DNA of 64,000 nucleotides, from the NCBI GenBank assembly GCA_003144015.1, contig QFWS01000001.1, positions 248,001 through 312,000 on the forward strand. The letters are read 5' to 3'. The notes under the pieces were generated by a model, which was not told the origin of the DNA, searched no databases, and saw only the letters and a program-made list of their open reading frames with translations. How positions within the stretch are numbered: position 1 is the first letter of the stretch; each line of letters begins with the position of its first letter. The position numbers were made by a program, and so were the translations under genes. The stretch comes from Flavobacteriaceae bacterium LYZ1037 (lineage in GTDB: Bacteria; Bacteroidota; Bacteroidia; Flavobacteriales; Flavobacteriaceae). Below are positions 54,607 to 63,182 of this stretch, piece by piece.

Positions 54607-54647
54607 TCAAAATTCATCAAACGTAAATCAAAAATAAAATAAAATCT

Positions 54648-56381
54648 ATGCGAAAGCACATTCATAAAATTAGTATCCTCTTAATAACCTTAAGTGTTTC
54701 TATTTCTTGGTCTCAGGAAAGAGATAACGATACTATAAAAACAGATGTTATTAACGTTGTTAAACCATATACGCCAACAATTTCAGATGCGTTTAAGGTG
54801 AAAGAGTCTCCAACTATAGACGACGATGAAACTACCACTAAAAAGGAAGTTGAATATAATATTTTTTCTTTTCCAGTAGCATCGACATTTACACCAGCAA
54901 AAGGAAAGGCAGCAGTGGTTGATAAAGAAAAACCAATGGAGTTATTCGATAATTACGCATCCCTTGGTTTTGGTAGTTATACTACGGTTTTAGGAGACGT
55001 ATATTTAAATCATTCTTTAAGTAAGACAGACAACATTGGAGGTTCTGTTAGACATCATTCCTCTCAAGGAGGAATCGACGATGTTTTATTAGACGATTAT
55101 TTTTACGACACTAAGTTGAATGTTAATTTTTCAAGAAAAGAGCGCGATTTAAGTTGGAATGTAGAAGGTGGTTTTAAACATCAAATCTTTAATTGGTATG
55201 GCTTGCCACAACCTTATTATGATGTCACCTCACCTGAAACGCAATTAGGTGTTAGTCATACGTTTTACGGAGGAAATCTTGGTGGAGATATTGCATTCCA
55301 GGATACTTATATTAAGTCTGCAAGTGTGATGTTTAGACATTTTGGTGACGACCAAGGTTCAGGAGAAAATCGATTTTCTGCAGATGTTGCAGCAGATATC
55401 CCTATTGCAGATATAGAAATTTCAATCAAAGTTATGTTTGATTATTTGGGTGGTTCTTTTGATAGATATTACAACGTCGATGCCGAGAATAAATACGGAA
55501 ACTTTAATATTGGTTTAGCACCAACATATCGATTAGTTCAAGACGATTTAACTTTAGATTTAGGAGTCTCTTTATTTTATTTAAATGATACTGAAGCTAG
55601 CGAAAGTAAGTTTTACATTTATCCAAACATAGCAGCCTCTTATCGAGTGGTTGACGAGGTATTAATTGCCTATGGAGGCATCAAAGGAGGTTTGATTCAA
55701 AACACCTACGAGAATTTTGCTGAAGAAAACAAGTTTGTCTCTCCAACCTTATTAGTTGCTCCAACAGACCAACAATATCATGCCTATGTTGGATTGAAAG
55801 GAAAAGTCTCAAACAATGTCAGCTATAATATAAAAGGAGCTTATTTTGCTGAAAGTGACAAAGCATTATTTAGACATAATGAAATCCAATTTATCAGTCC
55901 AGACGAAAATTATCAGTTTGGGAATTCTTTTTCTGTAGTTTATGATGATGTTTCAACGTTTAATGTTGGAGGAGAAATAAGTGTCGATATCAGCCGTAAT
56001 TTTAAACTAGGTCTTAATGCCGATTTCTTTGCTTACAGCACAGATAATGAAAGTGAAGCATGGAACTTACCGAGCATTACAGGTTCTTTATTTATGGATT
56101 ATCAGATTGATTCTCATTGGTATGCAGGAGCTAGCTTGTTTTATGTTGGCGAACGTAAAGATCGAGTGTATGAAACCACATTCCCTGTAGTATCTTTCGG
56201 CGCTACAACCTTAGATAGTTATTTTGATGCGAATACACATGTTGGTTACCATATAAACGATCGTTTTTCAGTGTTTGTGAAAGCCAATAATATTGCAAAC
56301 CAAAATTACCAACGTTGGTTAAATTATCCAGTTCAAAGTATTCAAATTTTGGCAGGAGCTACTTATAAATTTGACTTTTAA
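54648..56381 (+). CDS. Outer-membrane beta-barrel protein (TonB-dependent-receptor-like)
   Basis: A 577-residue protein with a signal peptide (about 1-22), an N-terminal VVKPYTPTISDAFKVKESPTI segment, and a region of alternating aromatic strands that ends in a terminal Phe (TYKFDF), as expected for a barrel. It lacks an obvious TonB box or plug domain, so the name is loose. The substrate is unknown. It forms an operon with the TPR protein and ends before a terminator at 56448. Confidence 0.75.
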   Translation: MRKHIHKISILLITLSVSISWSQERDNDTIKTDVINVVKPYTPTISDAFKVKESPTIDDDETTTKKEVEYNIFSFPVASTFTPAKGKAAVVDKEKPMELFDNYASLGFGSYTTVLGDVYLNHSLSKTDNIGGSVRHHSSQGGIDDVLLDDYFYDTKLNVNFSRKERDLSWNVEGGFKHQIFNWYGLPQPYYDVTSPETQLGVSHTFYGGNLGGDIAFQDTYIKSASVMFRHFGDDQGSGENRFSADVAADIPIADIEISIKVMFDYLGGSFDRYYNVDAENKYGNFNIGLAPTYRLVQDDLTLDLGVSLFYLNDTEASESKFYIYPNIAASYRVVDEVLIAYGGIKGGLIQNTYENFAEENKFVSPTLLVAPTDQQYHAYVGLKGKVSNNVSYNIKGAYFAESDKALFRHNEIQFISPDENYQFGNSFSVVYDDVSTFNVGGEISVDISRNFKLGLNADFFAYSTDNESEAWNLPSITGSLFMDYQIDSHWYAGASLFYVGERKDRVYETTFPVVSFGATTLDSYFDANTHVGYHINDRFSVFVKANNIANQNYQRWLNYPVQSIQILAGATYKFDF

Positions 56382-56389
56382 ATAAAAAT

Positions 56390-56421
56390 GTCATTGCGAG
56401 GAGTCAATGACGAGGCAATCT
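56390..56421. repeat. REP-like repeat with inverted motif
   Basis: GTCATTGCGAGGAG ... GACGAGGCAATCT resembles the common REP-type sequence GTCATTGCGAGGARC/GACGAAGCAATCT of many bacterial genomes. It lies just after the barrel gene stop. Confidence 0.6.
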
Positions 56422-56447
56422 TTTCAACAATTCTAATTCTTCATTTT

Positions 56448-56471
56448 AAAGCGTTCTATTTTGAACGCTTT
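56448..56471 (+). terminator. Intrinsic terminator
   Basis: AAAGCGTTC, loop TATTTT, GAACGCTTT with a T-rich tail (TTATTATTTTT). Terminates the TPR/barrel operon. Confidence 0.85.
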
Positions 56472-56487
56472 TATTATTTTTGTCTAA

Positions 56488-56536
56488 CGTTAGTTCGAGT
56501 GATTCTAATATTTTTTGCCACATTGGTATCGAGAAC
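56488..56536 (+). repeat. Copy of the TCGAGAAC-family intergenic repeat
   Basis: GTTAGTTCGAGTGATT ... TGGTATCGAGAAC, matching the left arm of 45080-45124 in its outer blocks with a four-base longer middle. Confidence 0.55.
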
Positions 56537-56551
56537 AAATCTTATAGTTTT

Positions 56552-58174
56552 ATGAAAAAGTTATTATTCATTTTCGTTTTAATCTTCATTCTTTCATGTA
56601 GTAAGGAAAAGCAACATGTTGATGCTATTGTTATCAATGCCAAGGTTTATACCGTAAATTCAAACTTCGAAATAGCTGAAGCTTTTGCTATTAAAGATGG
56701 TAAGTTTTTCCAAATTGGAACTTCCGTCGACCTTAAAAACACGTTCGAAACAGACACCATTATAGATGCAAAAGGTAAAACCATTCTTCCAGGATTTATA
56801 GATGCACATTGCCACATGTATGGCATGGGAATGAATATGCAGCAAGTCGATTTATTTGGAACCACCAGTTTTGATGATGTGATGAAACGCGTATTAGATT
56901 TTCAAAATGAAAAGCAAACAGAATTTATAATAGGAAGAGGTTGGGACCAAAACGATTGGGAAGACAAAAGCTATCCCAATAAAAAATTATTAGATGCGCT
57001 ATTTCCAGATACTCCTGTAGCTTTATCACGAGTTGATGGACATGCTATGTTATGTAATCAAGCAGCATTAGACTTAGTTAGCATAACAAAAAATTCTAAG
57101 TTTGAAGGTGGCGAGGTCGTTGTTGAAAATGGCGAATTAACAGGTGTTTTAATTGATAGACCTGCAGAAATGGTAGAAGCTGTTTTTCCAGAACCTACAA
57201 GGCAAGATCAAATAAATGCTTTGTTAGATGCGCAAAAAGTGTGTATGAATCTGGGTTTAACTACGGTTTCAGATGCAGGATTACATAGAAATATCATAGA
57301 ACTTATAGACAGCTTACAACAAACCGAAGATTTAAAAATAAGAGTGTATGCGATGATTAGTAATACCAAAGAAAATTTGGATTACTATTTACCGAAAGGC
57401 AAAATTAAAACAGATAAACTGAATGTTCAATCTGTAAAAGTGTATTCAGATGGTGCTTTAGGATCTCGTGGTGCAGCCTTAAAAGCGTCCTATTCAGATA
57501 TGGAAAATCATTTTGGTGCTATGGTTATTGGTTTGGATGAATTAGAAAGTTTAGCAAAACGAATTGAAGCTGCCAACTTTCAAATGAATACACATGCTAT
57601 TGGAGATTCGGCTAATAGCGTTGTTTTAAAAACGTACGAAAAAACACTTCAGGGTAAACATGATAGACGCTGGAGAGTAGAGCATGCGCAAGTAATTACA
57701 GATGATGATTTCGATTATTTTAAAAACGAGAATATTATACCTTCAGTACAGCCAACACATGCCACAAGCGATATGTATTGGGCTGAAGATAGATTAGGCT
57801 CCGAAAGAATAAAAGGAGCTTATGCTTTTAAAACACTTTTAAATGCAGGTGGAAAGATTGCTTTAGGAACAGATTTTCCAGCAGAAAAAGTAAACCCTAT
57901 TGCAACATTTTATGCAGCAGTTTCAAGACAAGATGTTGCAGGTTTTCCAAAAGATGGTTTTAATATAGAAGATGGTTTAACGAGAGAAGAAACCATAAGA
58001 GGCATGACCATTTGGGCTGCTTATGCAAATTTTGAAGACAACGAAAAAGGGAGTATTGAAGTTGGAAAATTTGCAGATTTTATCATATTAGATCAAGACA
58101 TCATGACTATTGATGTGAAGAAAATTCCAACAACTAAAGTTCAACAGACATTTATTGGAGGAAAAATAAATTAA
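56552..58174 (+). CDS. YtcJ-like amidohydrolase lipoprotein
   Basis: A 540-residue lipoprotein (lipobox LSCS, Cys16) with an amidohydrolase (metal-dependent hydrolase) fold. N-terminal DAIVINAKVYTVN, PGFIDAHCHMYG (HxH metal site), central DGHAM and NTHAIGD (metal ligands), and a C-terminal FADFIILDQD. Family YtcJ-like; acts on an unknown amide or ester substrate. The start at 56480 would lack the signal peptide and precede the lipoprotein Met; the chosen start is 56552. Confidence 0.87.
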   Translation: MKKLLFIFVLIFILSCSKEKQHVDAIVINAKVYTVNSNFEIAEAFAIKDGKFFQIGTSVDLKNTFETDTIIDAKGKTILPGFIDAHCHMYGMGMNMQQVDLFGTTSFDDVMKRVLDFQNEKQTEFIIGRGWDQNDWEDKSYPNKKLLDALFPDTPVALSRVDGHAMLCNQAALDLVSITKNSKFEGGEVVVENGELTGVLIDRPAEMVEAVFPEPTRQDQINALLDAQKVCMNLGLTTVSDAGLHRNIIELIDSLQQTEDLKIRVYAMISNTKENLDYYLPKGKIKTDKLNVQSVKVYSDGALGSRGAALKASYSDMENHFGAMVIGLDELESLAKRIEAANFQMNTHAIGDSANSVVLKTYEKTLQGKHDRRWRVEHAQVITDDDFDYFKNENIIPSVQPTHATSDMYWAEDRLGSERIKGAYAFKTLLNAGGKIALGTDFPAEKVNPIATFYAAVSRQDVAGFPKDGFNIEDGLTREETIRGMTIWAAYANFEDNEKGSIEVGKFADFIILDQDIMTIDVKKIPTTKVQQTFIGGKIN

Positions 58175-58177
58175 GTT

Positions 58178-58876
58178 TTAATAGAGTTTCGCTAAATAAT
58201 CAAAATGTTTACCATCCATTACCTTTTCGCATTGTAATCCAACACTTTCGCAAGCAAGTTTTAAAGTGTCAAAATCAAGATAAAGCCATTTCATTGGTTC
58301 TTCATGGTCCTTTTTATAGCTTAAATAATAATCTAATTCGCCATAATAATTAGCATTGGTATCTATCCAAAGGCCTCCATCTTCATCTTGGTACATGTAT
58401 TTGATATCTGAGGAATCAATTAAAATCTGACCTTTTGGATTTAAAAGCGATTTTAAATGTTTCAAATACTTTGATACGTTTTTTAGCTCTTGAAAAATTC
58501 CTGTACCATTCATTAAAAGTAAAATGGTGTCAAATGTCTCAGTTTCATCTAAAATATCTAAAACCTCAGTATTTAAAACGCCACGTTTTTTAGCAACTTC
58601 AATAGCTCCTTTTGAGATGTCTATGGCTTTGACTTCAAACTCTTTTTCTTGTAAATACAAGCTATGACTACCAGAACCACAACCAACATCTAAGGTTTTT
58701 CCTTTTGAAAGTTTTAAGGCTTTTTGTTCCAGTTTTGGCATCTCTTTGAAGTCTCTAAAGAGATAGGGAAGAGGTAATTCATCTTCATCTGAAATATTGG
58801 TTGAGGTTATTAAGTCTTCCGTATAATTATCATTTTGATAATCTAACAAAGCTTTTCCGAATAGGTCTTTTTTCAT
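58178..58876 (-). CDS. Class I SAM-dependent methyltransferase
   Basis: A 232-residue type 11-like methyltransferase. MKKDLFGKALLDYQN at the N-terminus, SAM motif I TLDVGCGSGSHSLYL near residue 68. An upstream extension exists but overlaps the next gene's start region and a repeat, so ATG at 58876 is used. Substrate unknown. It ends convergently with the amidohydrolase, three bases apart. Confidence 0.82.
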   Translation of the reverse strand: MKKDLFGKALLDYQNDNYTEDLITSTNISDEDELPLPYLFRDFKEMPKLEQKALKLSKGKTLDVGCGSGSHSLYLQEKEFEVKAIDISKGAIEVAKKRGVLNTEVLDILDETETFDTILLLMNGTGIFQELKNVSKYLKHLKSLLNPKGQILIDSSDIKYMYQDEDGGLWIDTNANYYGELDYYLSYKKDHEEPMKWLYLDFDTLKLACESVGLQCEKVMDGKHFDYLAKLY

Positions 58877-58890
58877 ATTTGTTATGTGCC

Positions 58891-58952
58891 ATATTGAGCG
58901 CAGTCGAAACATCTTTATTATTTTTAGATTCTTCGCTTCGCTCTGAATGACA
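58891..58952. repeat. Intergenic inverted repeat with GAGCG/CGCTC motifs
   Basis: TTGAGCGCAGTCGAA and TTCTTCGCTTCGCTCTGAATGACA form an imperfect inverted repeat over 62 bp between the divergent methyltransferase and YkgJ-type genes. It matches the usual flavobacterial repeat ATTGAGCGCAGTCGAAA ... TTCGCTCTGAATGACA. Confidence 0.65.
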
Positions 58953-58960
58953 AGTTTTAG

Positions 58961-58968
58961 TACTTTTG
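58961..58968 (+). promoter_or_regulatory. -7-type element just before YkgJ gene
   Basis: TACTTTTG ends five bases before the ATG at 58973, which would make the transcript nearly leaderless. It follows directly after the inverted repeat. Confidence 0.4.
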
Positions 58969-58972
58969 CAGT

Positions 58973-59467
58973 ATGCAAGACATCATTAATAATCTTCCAA
59001 AGCTCGCCAAAGATAAGCATAAGGAAAATAAAACTTTCTTTACAAAGCTTAAAAAGAAACCACCAAAGCAGTTAGATTATGTGATGCAGGAATTACACGA
59101 AGAAGAATTTAATAGAACAGATTGTTTAGAATGTGCTAATTGTTGCAAGACAACTGGTCCTTTGTTTACTGATAAAGATGTGGTGCGTATTGCCAAGCAT
59201 TTTAAAATGAAGCAACAGCAATTTATAGATACTTACTTACGTGTTGATGAGGATAAAGATTATGTGCTGCAATCTGTTCCTTGTACATTTTTAGGCGCAG
59301 ATAATTATTGTTCCATCTACGATGTTAGACCAAAAGCCTGTAGCGAATTTCCACATACTGATAGGAAAAAGTTTCAGCAAATCTCTAATTTAACTTTAAA
59401 GAATGTTGCTATTTGTCCAGCCGCATTTAATATTGTTGAAGAAATGAAAAAGCGACTCAAGCTTTAA
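58973..59467 (+). CDS. YkgJ-family cysteine-cluster protein
   Basis: A 164-residue soluble protein with the YkgJ/CxxCxxxCC metal-cluster pattern: DCLECANCCKTTGP, CTFLGADNYCSIYDVRPKACSEFP and a later CPAAF. The eight or so Cys probably bind zinc or Fe-S. Function not known. Divergent from the methyltransferase across the 58891 repeat. Confidence 0.88.
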   Translation: MQDIINNLPKLAKDKHKENKTFFTKLKKKPPKQLDYVMQELHEEEFNRTDCLECANCCKTTGPLFTDKDVVRIAKHFKMKQQQFIDTYLRVDEDKDYVLQSVPCTFLGADNYCSIYDVRPKACSEFPHTDRKKFQQISNLTLKNVAICPAAFNIVEEMKKRLKL

Positions 59468-59507
59468 GACATAAAATACTTTCTTTTTGTATATTTAGTC
59501 AAAATAT

Positions 59508-60359
59508 TTGTCCTTGGAATCTATAGTTACATATTTCGAAACCATCCCAACACTCCATAGAGGATTACTTTTAGCAGGAGGAATAACTTTTTTCTGGATG
59601 CTGGAAGGTGCCTTTCCACTTTTTAAATTCAATTATAAAAAATGGCAACATGCTTGGCCTAATTTCTTTTTTACATTAACAACTATATTAATAAACTTTG
59701 GTTTAGCTTTTATTTTATTGCTATCTGCAGATTGGGTTAAAGAAAATAATTTTGGTATCATAAATTGGTTGCCAGACATGTCAATATGGTTATATGTTGT
59801 ATTGGGAGTCTTGCTATTAGACTTTTTTGGTGCTTATTTAGCACATTATGTAGAACATAAGGTAAAACCTTTATGGATGATACATTTGGTACATCATACA
59901 GACCACAAAGTAGATACAACCACAGGCAATAGGCATCATCCAATAGAGAGTGTTATTCGTTTTATGTTTACCTTATTAGGTGTGTTTATTGTTGGGACAC
60001 CAATCGCTATTGTGTTTATTTATCAATCTTTGTCTGTTATTTTTACACAATTAACACACGCAAATATAAAGTTGCCTAAAAAAGTAGATAAGATAATTAG
60101 CTATGTGTTTATTTCTCCAGATATGCATAAAATTCATCATCATTATGTCTTACCTTATACAGACTCTAATTATGGTAATATCTTTTCTATTTGGGACAGG
60201 TTGTTTGGTACTTATATGAGTTTAGATAGAGAGAAATTGGTCTATGGTGTGGATGTTTTTCCTGATGAAATTAAAAATGGAAAGATTGGAGAGTTGCTTA
60301 AACAACCATTTCAAAATTACCAAAAACCAACAATTATTCCTGAAAAAGAGATCTCCTAA
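59508..60359 (+). CDS. Sterol desaturase/fatty acid hydroxylase-family protein
   Basis: A 283-residue membrane protein with about four helices, starting with TTG. The diiron His clusters are intact: HYVEH at 113-117, HLVHHTDH at 126-133, RHHP at 142-145, and HKIHHHY near 207. An oxidative lipid or carotenoid modification is plausible; the substrate is unknown. Confidence 0.85.
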   Translation: MSLESIVTYFETIPTLHRGLLLAGGITFFWMLEGAFPLFKFNYKKWQHAWPNFFFTLTTILINFGLAFILLLSADWVKENNFGIINWLPDMSIWLYVVLGVLLLDFFGAYLAHYVEHKVKPLWMIHLVHHTDHKVDTTTGNRHHPIESVIRFMFTLLGVFIVGTPIAIVFIYQSLSVIFTQLTHANIKLPKKVDKIISYVFISPDMHKIHHHYVLPYTDSNYGNIFSIWDRLFGTYMSLDREKLVYGVDVFPDEIKNGKIGELLKQPFQNYQKPTIIPEKEIS

Positions 60360-60533
60360 TCTCATGATTTTGAACAGTTTTCAACAGGTTATTAACAATT
60401 TATTACGCTTCTTCTGATTTTTTGGTAGTTTATGGAATATTTGCCGTAAAAAATAGAAATTCAATTAGATTTACCTGAGGATTAATTAGTTACTGTTGAG
60501 TTCAAGGATTGTAGAACTTAATAGTATTTTTTT

Positions 60534-60893
60534 TTGAAAACATTTTTACTGACACTTAGCATTAGTATTTTTTCTAATTCTATTTTTTCGCAAACAGTTT
60601 TTGCAAAAATTGAAAAAAATAGAAATTTAAAGGCAAATACTCTTTTTCACGAATTAAATACGTCAAAAGATACCTTATTACTTAAAAGTGATACCAAAAT
60701 CACACATATCTATTCTATAAACTCTAAATATAAAAGAGAGTTAGATGAGTATTTGAATGAAACAGATTTACAAATTTCGCTAAGAAAATTATCCCGAGGA
60801 AAACATGTCATGGTGGTTGATCAATCACCTAAGAAAATTATTTTTGTTATCCATGTTTATGGTCCTTTTCCTATTGCTTCTATTGATAATTAG
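60534..60893 (+). CDS. Secreted small protein, paralogue 1
   Basis: A 119-residue protein with a signal peptide (MKTFLLTLSISIFSNSIFS, starting at a TTG). The core SKDTLLLKSDTKITHIYSI...KIIFVIHV aligns with the next gene's SGDTLFLKSTFTLNKIEII...KSIIFKV, so the two are paralogues. The function is unknown. Confidence 0.55.
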   Translation: MKTFLLTLSISIFSNSIFSQTVFAKIEKNRNLKANTLFHELNTSKDTLLLKSDTKITHIYSINSKYKRELDEYLNETDLQISLRKLSRGKHVMVVDQSPKKIIFVIHVYGPFPIASIDN

Positions 60894-61135
60894 AAGCTTA
60901 ATTCTTTTCTATATTATTTAGTTTTCAGTGCTTTATGTCTTAAAATAGCTGTCTTCTAATGACTTAAATTATCGATTAAATGTATGCGAAAATCGGTTAG
61001 TCTATTTTAATTATAGACTTATCGAATATATGGGGTTTTGATTGTTTTGACACTTATTTTGTGCTAAATTAATATTGTTCAACAAAGAATTGATTATAGC
61101 CTAAAACTCATTTGTTAAACAAAATCATAGATAGT

Positions 61136-61924
61136 ATGAAGACCCTAAAATTTACTATATTTATGTTTTTAGTTGTTGCTTTTTTTAATACTTCTTACAG
61201 TCAAGAAGTTGTTTATTCAGCAATTTTTAAAAATGTAAATAAAACAGCCAAAAGTTTAAATCATTATTTAAATAAGTCTGGCGACACACTTTTTCTTAAA
61301 AGTACTTTCACTCTTAATAAAATTGAGATTATTGGAGATTCTGGTTTAAAGAATTTTCCTGTTCACGATTCCACCAAAGAACTTCGTATTCCTTTAAACG
61401 ATCTTCCTCTTGGAGATTATACCATTGTTGTTATGCATACTGAAGGACGTGATGACACCACTATTTATAGAAAAAGTATCATTTTTAAAGTGTCTAGATT
61501 GGTACCTATAGATTTTGGTATGAAAAATGGTATGAATCAACTGCAATCTAATTACAATCTGGCTGGAGGACAAATTCCAATTTTGGATCTTAGTGAAAAT
61601 AAAATTATTAAAGATTTTCCAAAACCAGTTGGTTTGGCTAGTAATTTAGATGAGAAAGAAGAGATCAATGTCGATTCAAACAAACTGGCATCAAGAGAAA
61701 CTGAAAAAAGTATCGGGTCGCTTTCCTCAATAAATATAGATGCTTCAGGGAAGAAAAATCCTTTAAGAGGAAATATCATTTCTAAGTCTATTAAAAAGCA
61801 TGGAAACACAATAGAATACAAGCCTTATAACTTAACAGATATGAGACAAGGTCAATATGTTATTCAGTCTAGAGAAGATTATAGACGAAACAACTTAAGA
61901 CCAAATGGCAGACGCTACGATTAA
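61136..61924 (+). CDS. Secreted protein, paralogue 2, longer
   Basis: A 262-residue protein with a signal peptide (MKTLKFTIFMFLVVAFFNTSYS). An earlier TTG start at 61112 would add eight residues before this leader, so 61136 is preferred. The N-terminal part matches paralogue 1; the C-terminal half adds about 130 extra residues (TDMRQGQYVIQSRED, basic RRNNLRPNGRRYD end). Function unknown. Preceded by a 218-bp gap with no gene seen. Confidence 0.6.
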   Translation: MKTLKFTIFMFLVVAFFNTSYSQEVVYSAIFKNVNKTAKSLNHYLNKSGDTLFLKSTFTLNKIEIIGDSGLKNFPVHDSTKELRIPLNDLPLGDYTIVVMHTEGRDDTTIYRKSIIFKVSRLVPIDFGMKNGMNQLQSNYNLAGGQIPILDLSENKIIKDFPKPVGLASNLDEKEEINVDSNKLASRETEKSIGSLSSINIDASGKKNPLRGNIISKSIKKHGNTIEYKPYNLTDMRQGQYVIQSREDYRRNNLRPNGRRYD

Positions 61925-61925
61925 T

Positions 61926-63179
61926 TTACGGATACAATAAATACAATTGTCTAATTTTTCTAAATGCTTCAAGATCTTTTTGCCAAGTAGCTTTAATATC
62001 TTTTTCGCTTAAACCAGCTTCAATTTGTTGTTGTAATTTAGTTGTTCCTGCATGTTTAGTAAAATTTGCTGTATTGAACACTTTAGTTTTATCTGTAGCA
62101 TTGTTATAAGCTTTTATAACCCACTTTAAGGAGACTTGTCCATACAAAGTATTGTTTTCTAAATTTTCACCATAACAGAGTTCATCTTTATGTTTTGGGT
62201 TTTTAGCACCAAAATTCTCTTTGGGTGTATAAGTGAAAGGAAATACCTTTTTGTTTAAGAATGGCGCTCCATAACGTTGAAATTGAAATTCTGTACCTCG
62301 ACCTGCATTGATGTTTGTTCCTTCAAAAAGACCTAGACTAGGATAAAGTTTAATAGCTTGATCGTTTGGTAAATTTGGTGATGGTCTAATTGGAACATGA
62401 TAAAACCGGTCATGAGTATAATTTTTAACTGGAATAATAGTTATATCGCATTGTGCCTTATTTTCCAACCATTTTTCACCATTAAGCATTTGAGCAAATT
62501 CGCCAATGGTTAAACCGTGTACCAACGGAATTGGATGCAGGCCAAGAAAACTCTTGTTCTCAATTTCTAGAGTAGGTCCATCTACATAATGCCCATTTGG
62601 ATTTGGTCTATCTAAAATAAGTAATGGGATATTTGCTTCAGCACAAGACTCCATGATATAATGCAGTGTAGAAATATACGTGTAAAAACGAACACCAACA
62701 TCTTGGATATCGAAAACTATGATATCAAGATCTTCTAAATCTGCCATAGTCGCTTTTCTGTTTTTTCCATAAAGCGAAATGATGGGCAGACCTGTTTTAA
62801 TGTCTTTGCCACTTTCAACTAATTCTCCAGCATCAGCAGCACCTCTAAAACCATGCTCAGGAGAAAGTACTTTTTTGACATCGATATTTAATGCGACTAA
62901 AGAATCTACTAGATGCGTATATCTTGTTTGTTCAGTGTTTTTAAAAATAACACTTGTCAAATTAGCTACAACGCCAACACGTTTTCCTTTTAGAAGTGGT
63001 ATGTATTTCTCGGTTTGATTGGCTCCAATAATAATTTGATTGTCATCGAGAGGAGTTTGCGATGTGGCAATGACTTCATTGTTATGCCCACCTTCAGCAT
63101 TCGAAAAGTTTCCACAAGAAAGGAGTATTAAAACAAATAATAAAACTGTATTTTTGAGGTGAATAAATTTTAATTGCAT
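61926..63179 (-). CDS. namZ: NamZ-type exo-beta-N-acetylmuramidase lipoprotein (DUF1343)
   Basis: A 417-residue lipoprotein (from the second of two adjacent Met; signal ending LLSC, with the lipobox Cys). DUF1343/NamZ family signatures: LKGKRVGVVANLTSV, KVLSPEHGFRGAADAGE, VFDIQDVGVRFYTYI, LLILDRPNPNGHYVDGP, GTNINAGRGTEFQFQRYGAPF. Releases terminal MurNAc from peptidoglycan fragments. Longer upstream ORF extensions run into a divergent gene and are not used. The start is two or four bases from the divergent permease start. Confidence 0.88.
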   Translation of the reverse strand: MQLKFIHLKNTVLLFVLILLSCGNFSNAEGGHNNEVIATSQTPLDDNQIIIGANQTEKYIPLLKGKRVGVVANLTSVIFKNTEQTRYTHLVDSLVALNIDVKKVLSPEHGFRGAADAGELVESGKDIKTGLPIISLYGKNRKATMADLEDLDIIVFDIQDVGVRFYTYISTLHYIMESCAEANIPLLILDRPNPNGHYVDGPTLEIENKSFLGLHPIPLVHGLTIGEFAQMLNGEKWLENKAQCDITIIPVKNYTHDRFYHVPIRPSPNLPNDQAIKLYPSLGLFEGTNINAGRGTEFQFQRYGAPFLNKKVFPFTYTPKENFGAKNPKHKDELCYGENLENNTLYGQVSLKWVIKAYNNATDKTKVFNTANFTKHAGTTKLQQQIEAGLSEKDIKATWQKDLEAFRKIRQLYLLYP

Positions 63180-63182
63180 CAT

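Noticed and set aside
58877-59020. N-terminal extension of the 58178 methyltransferase
   Set aside because: It would run through the 58891 repeat and into the divergent YkgJ gene; the domain starts at the Met at 58876.
61000-61022. AGTCTAT / ATAGACT hairpin upstream of paralogue 2
   Set aside because: Only seven base pairs in AT-rich DNA with no T-tract; within chance expectation.
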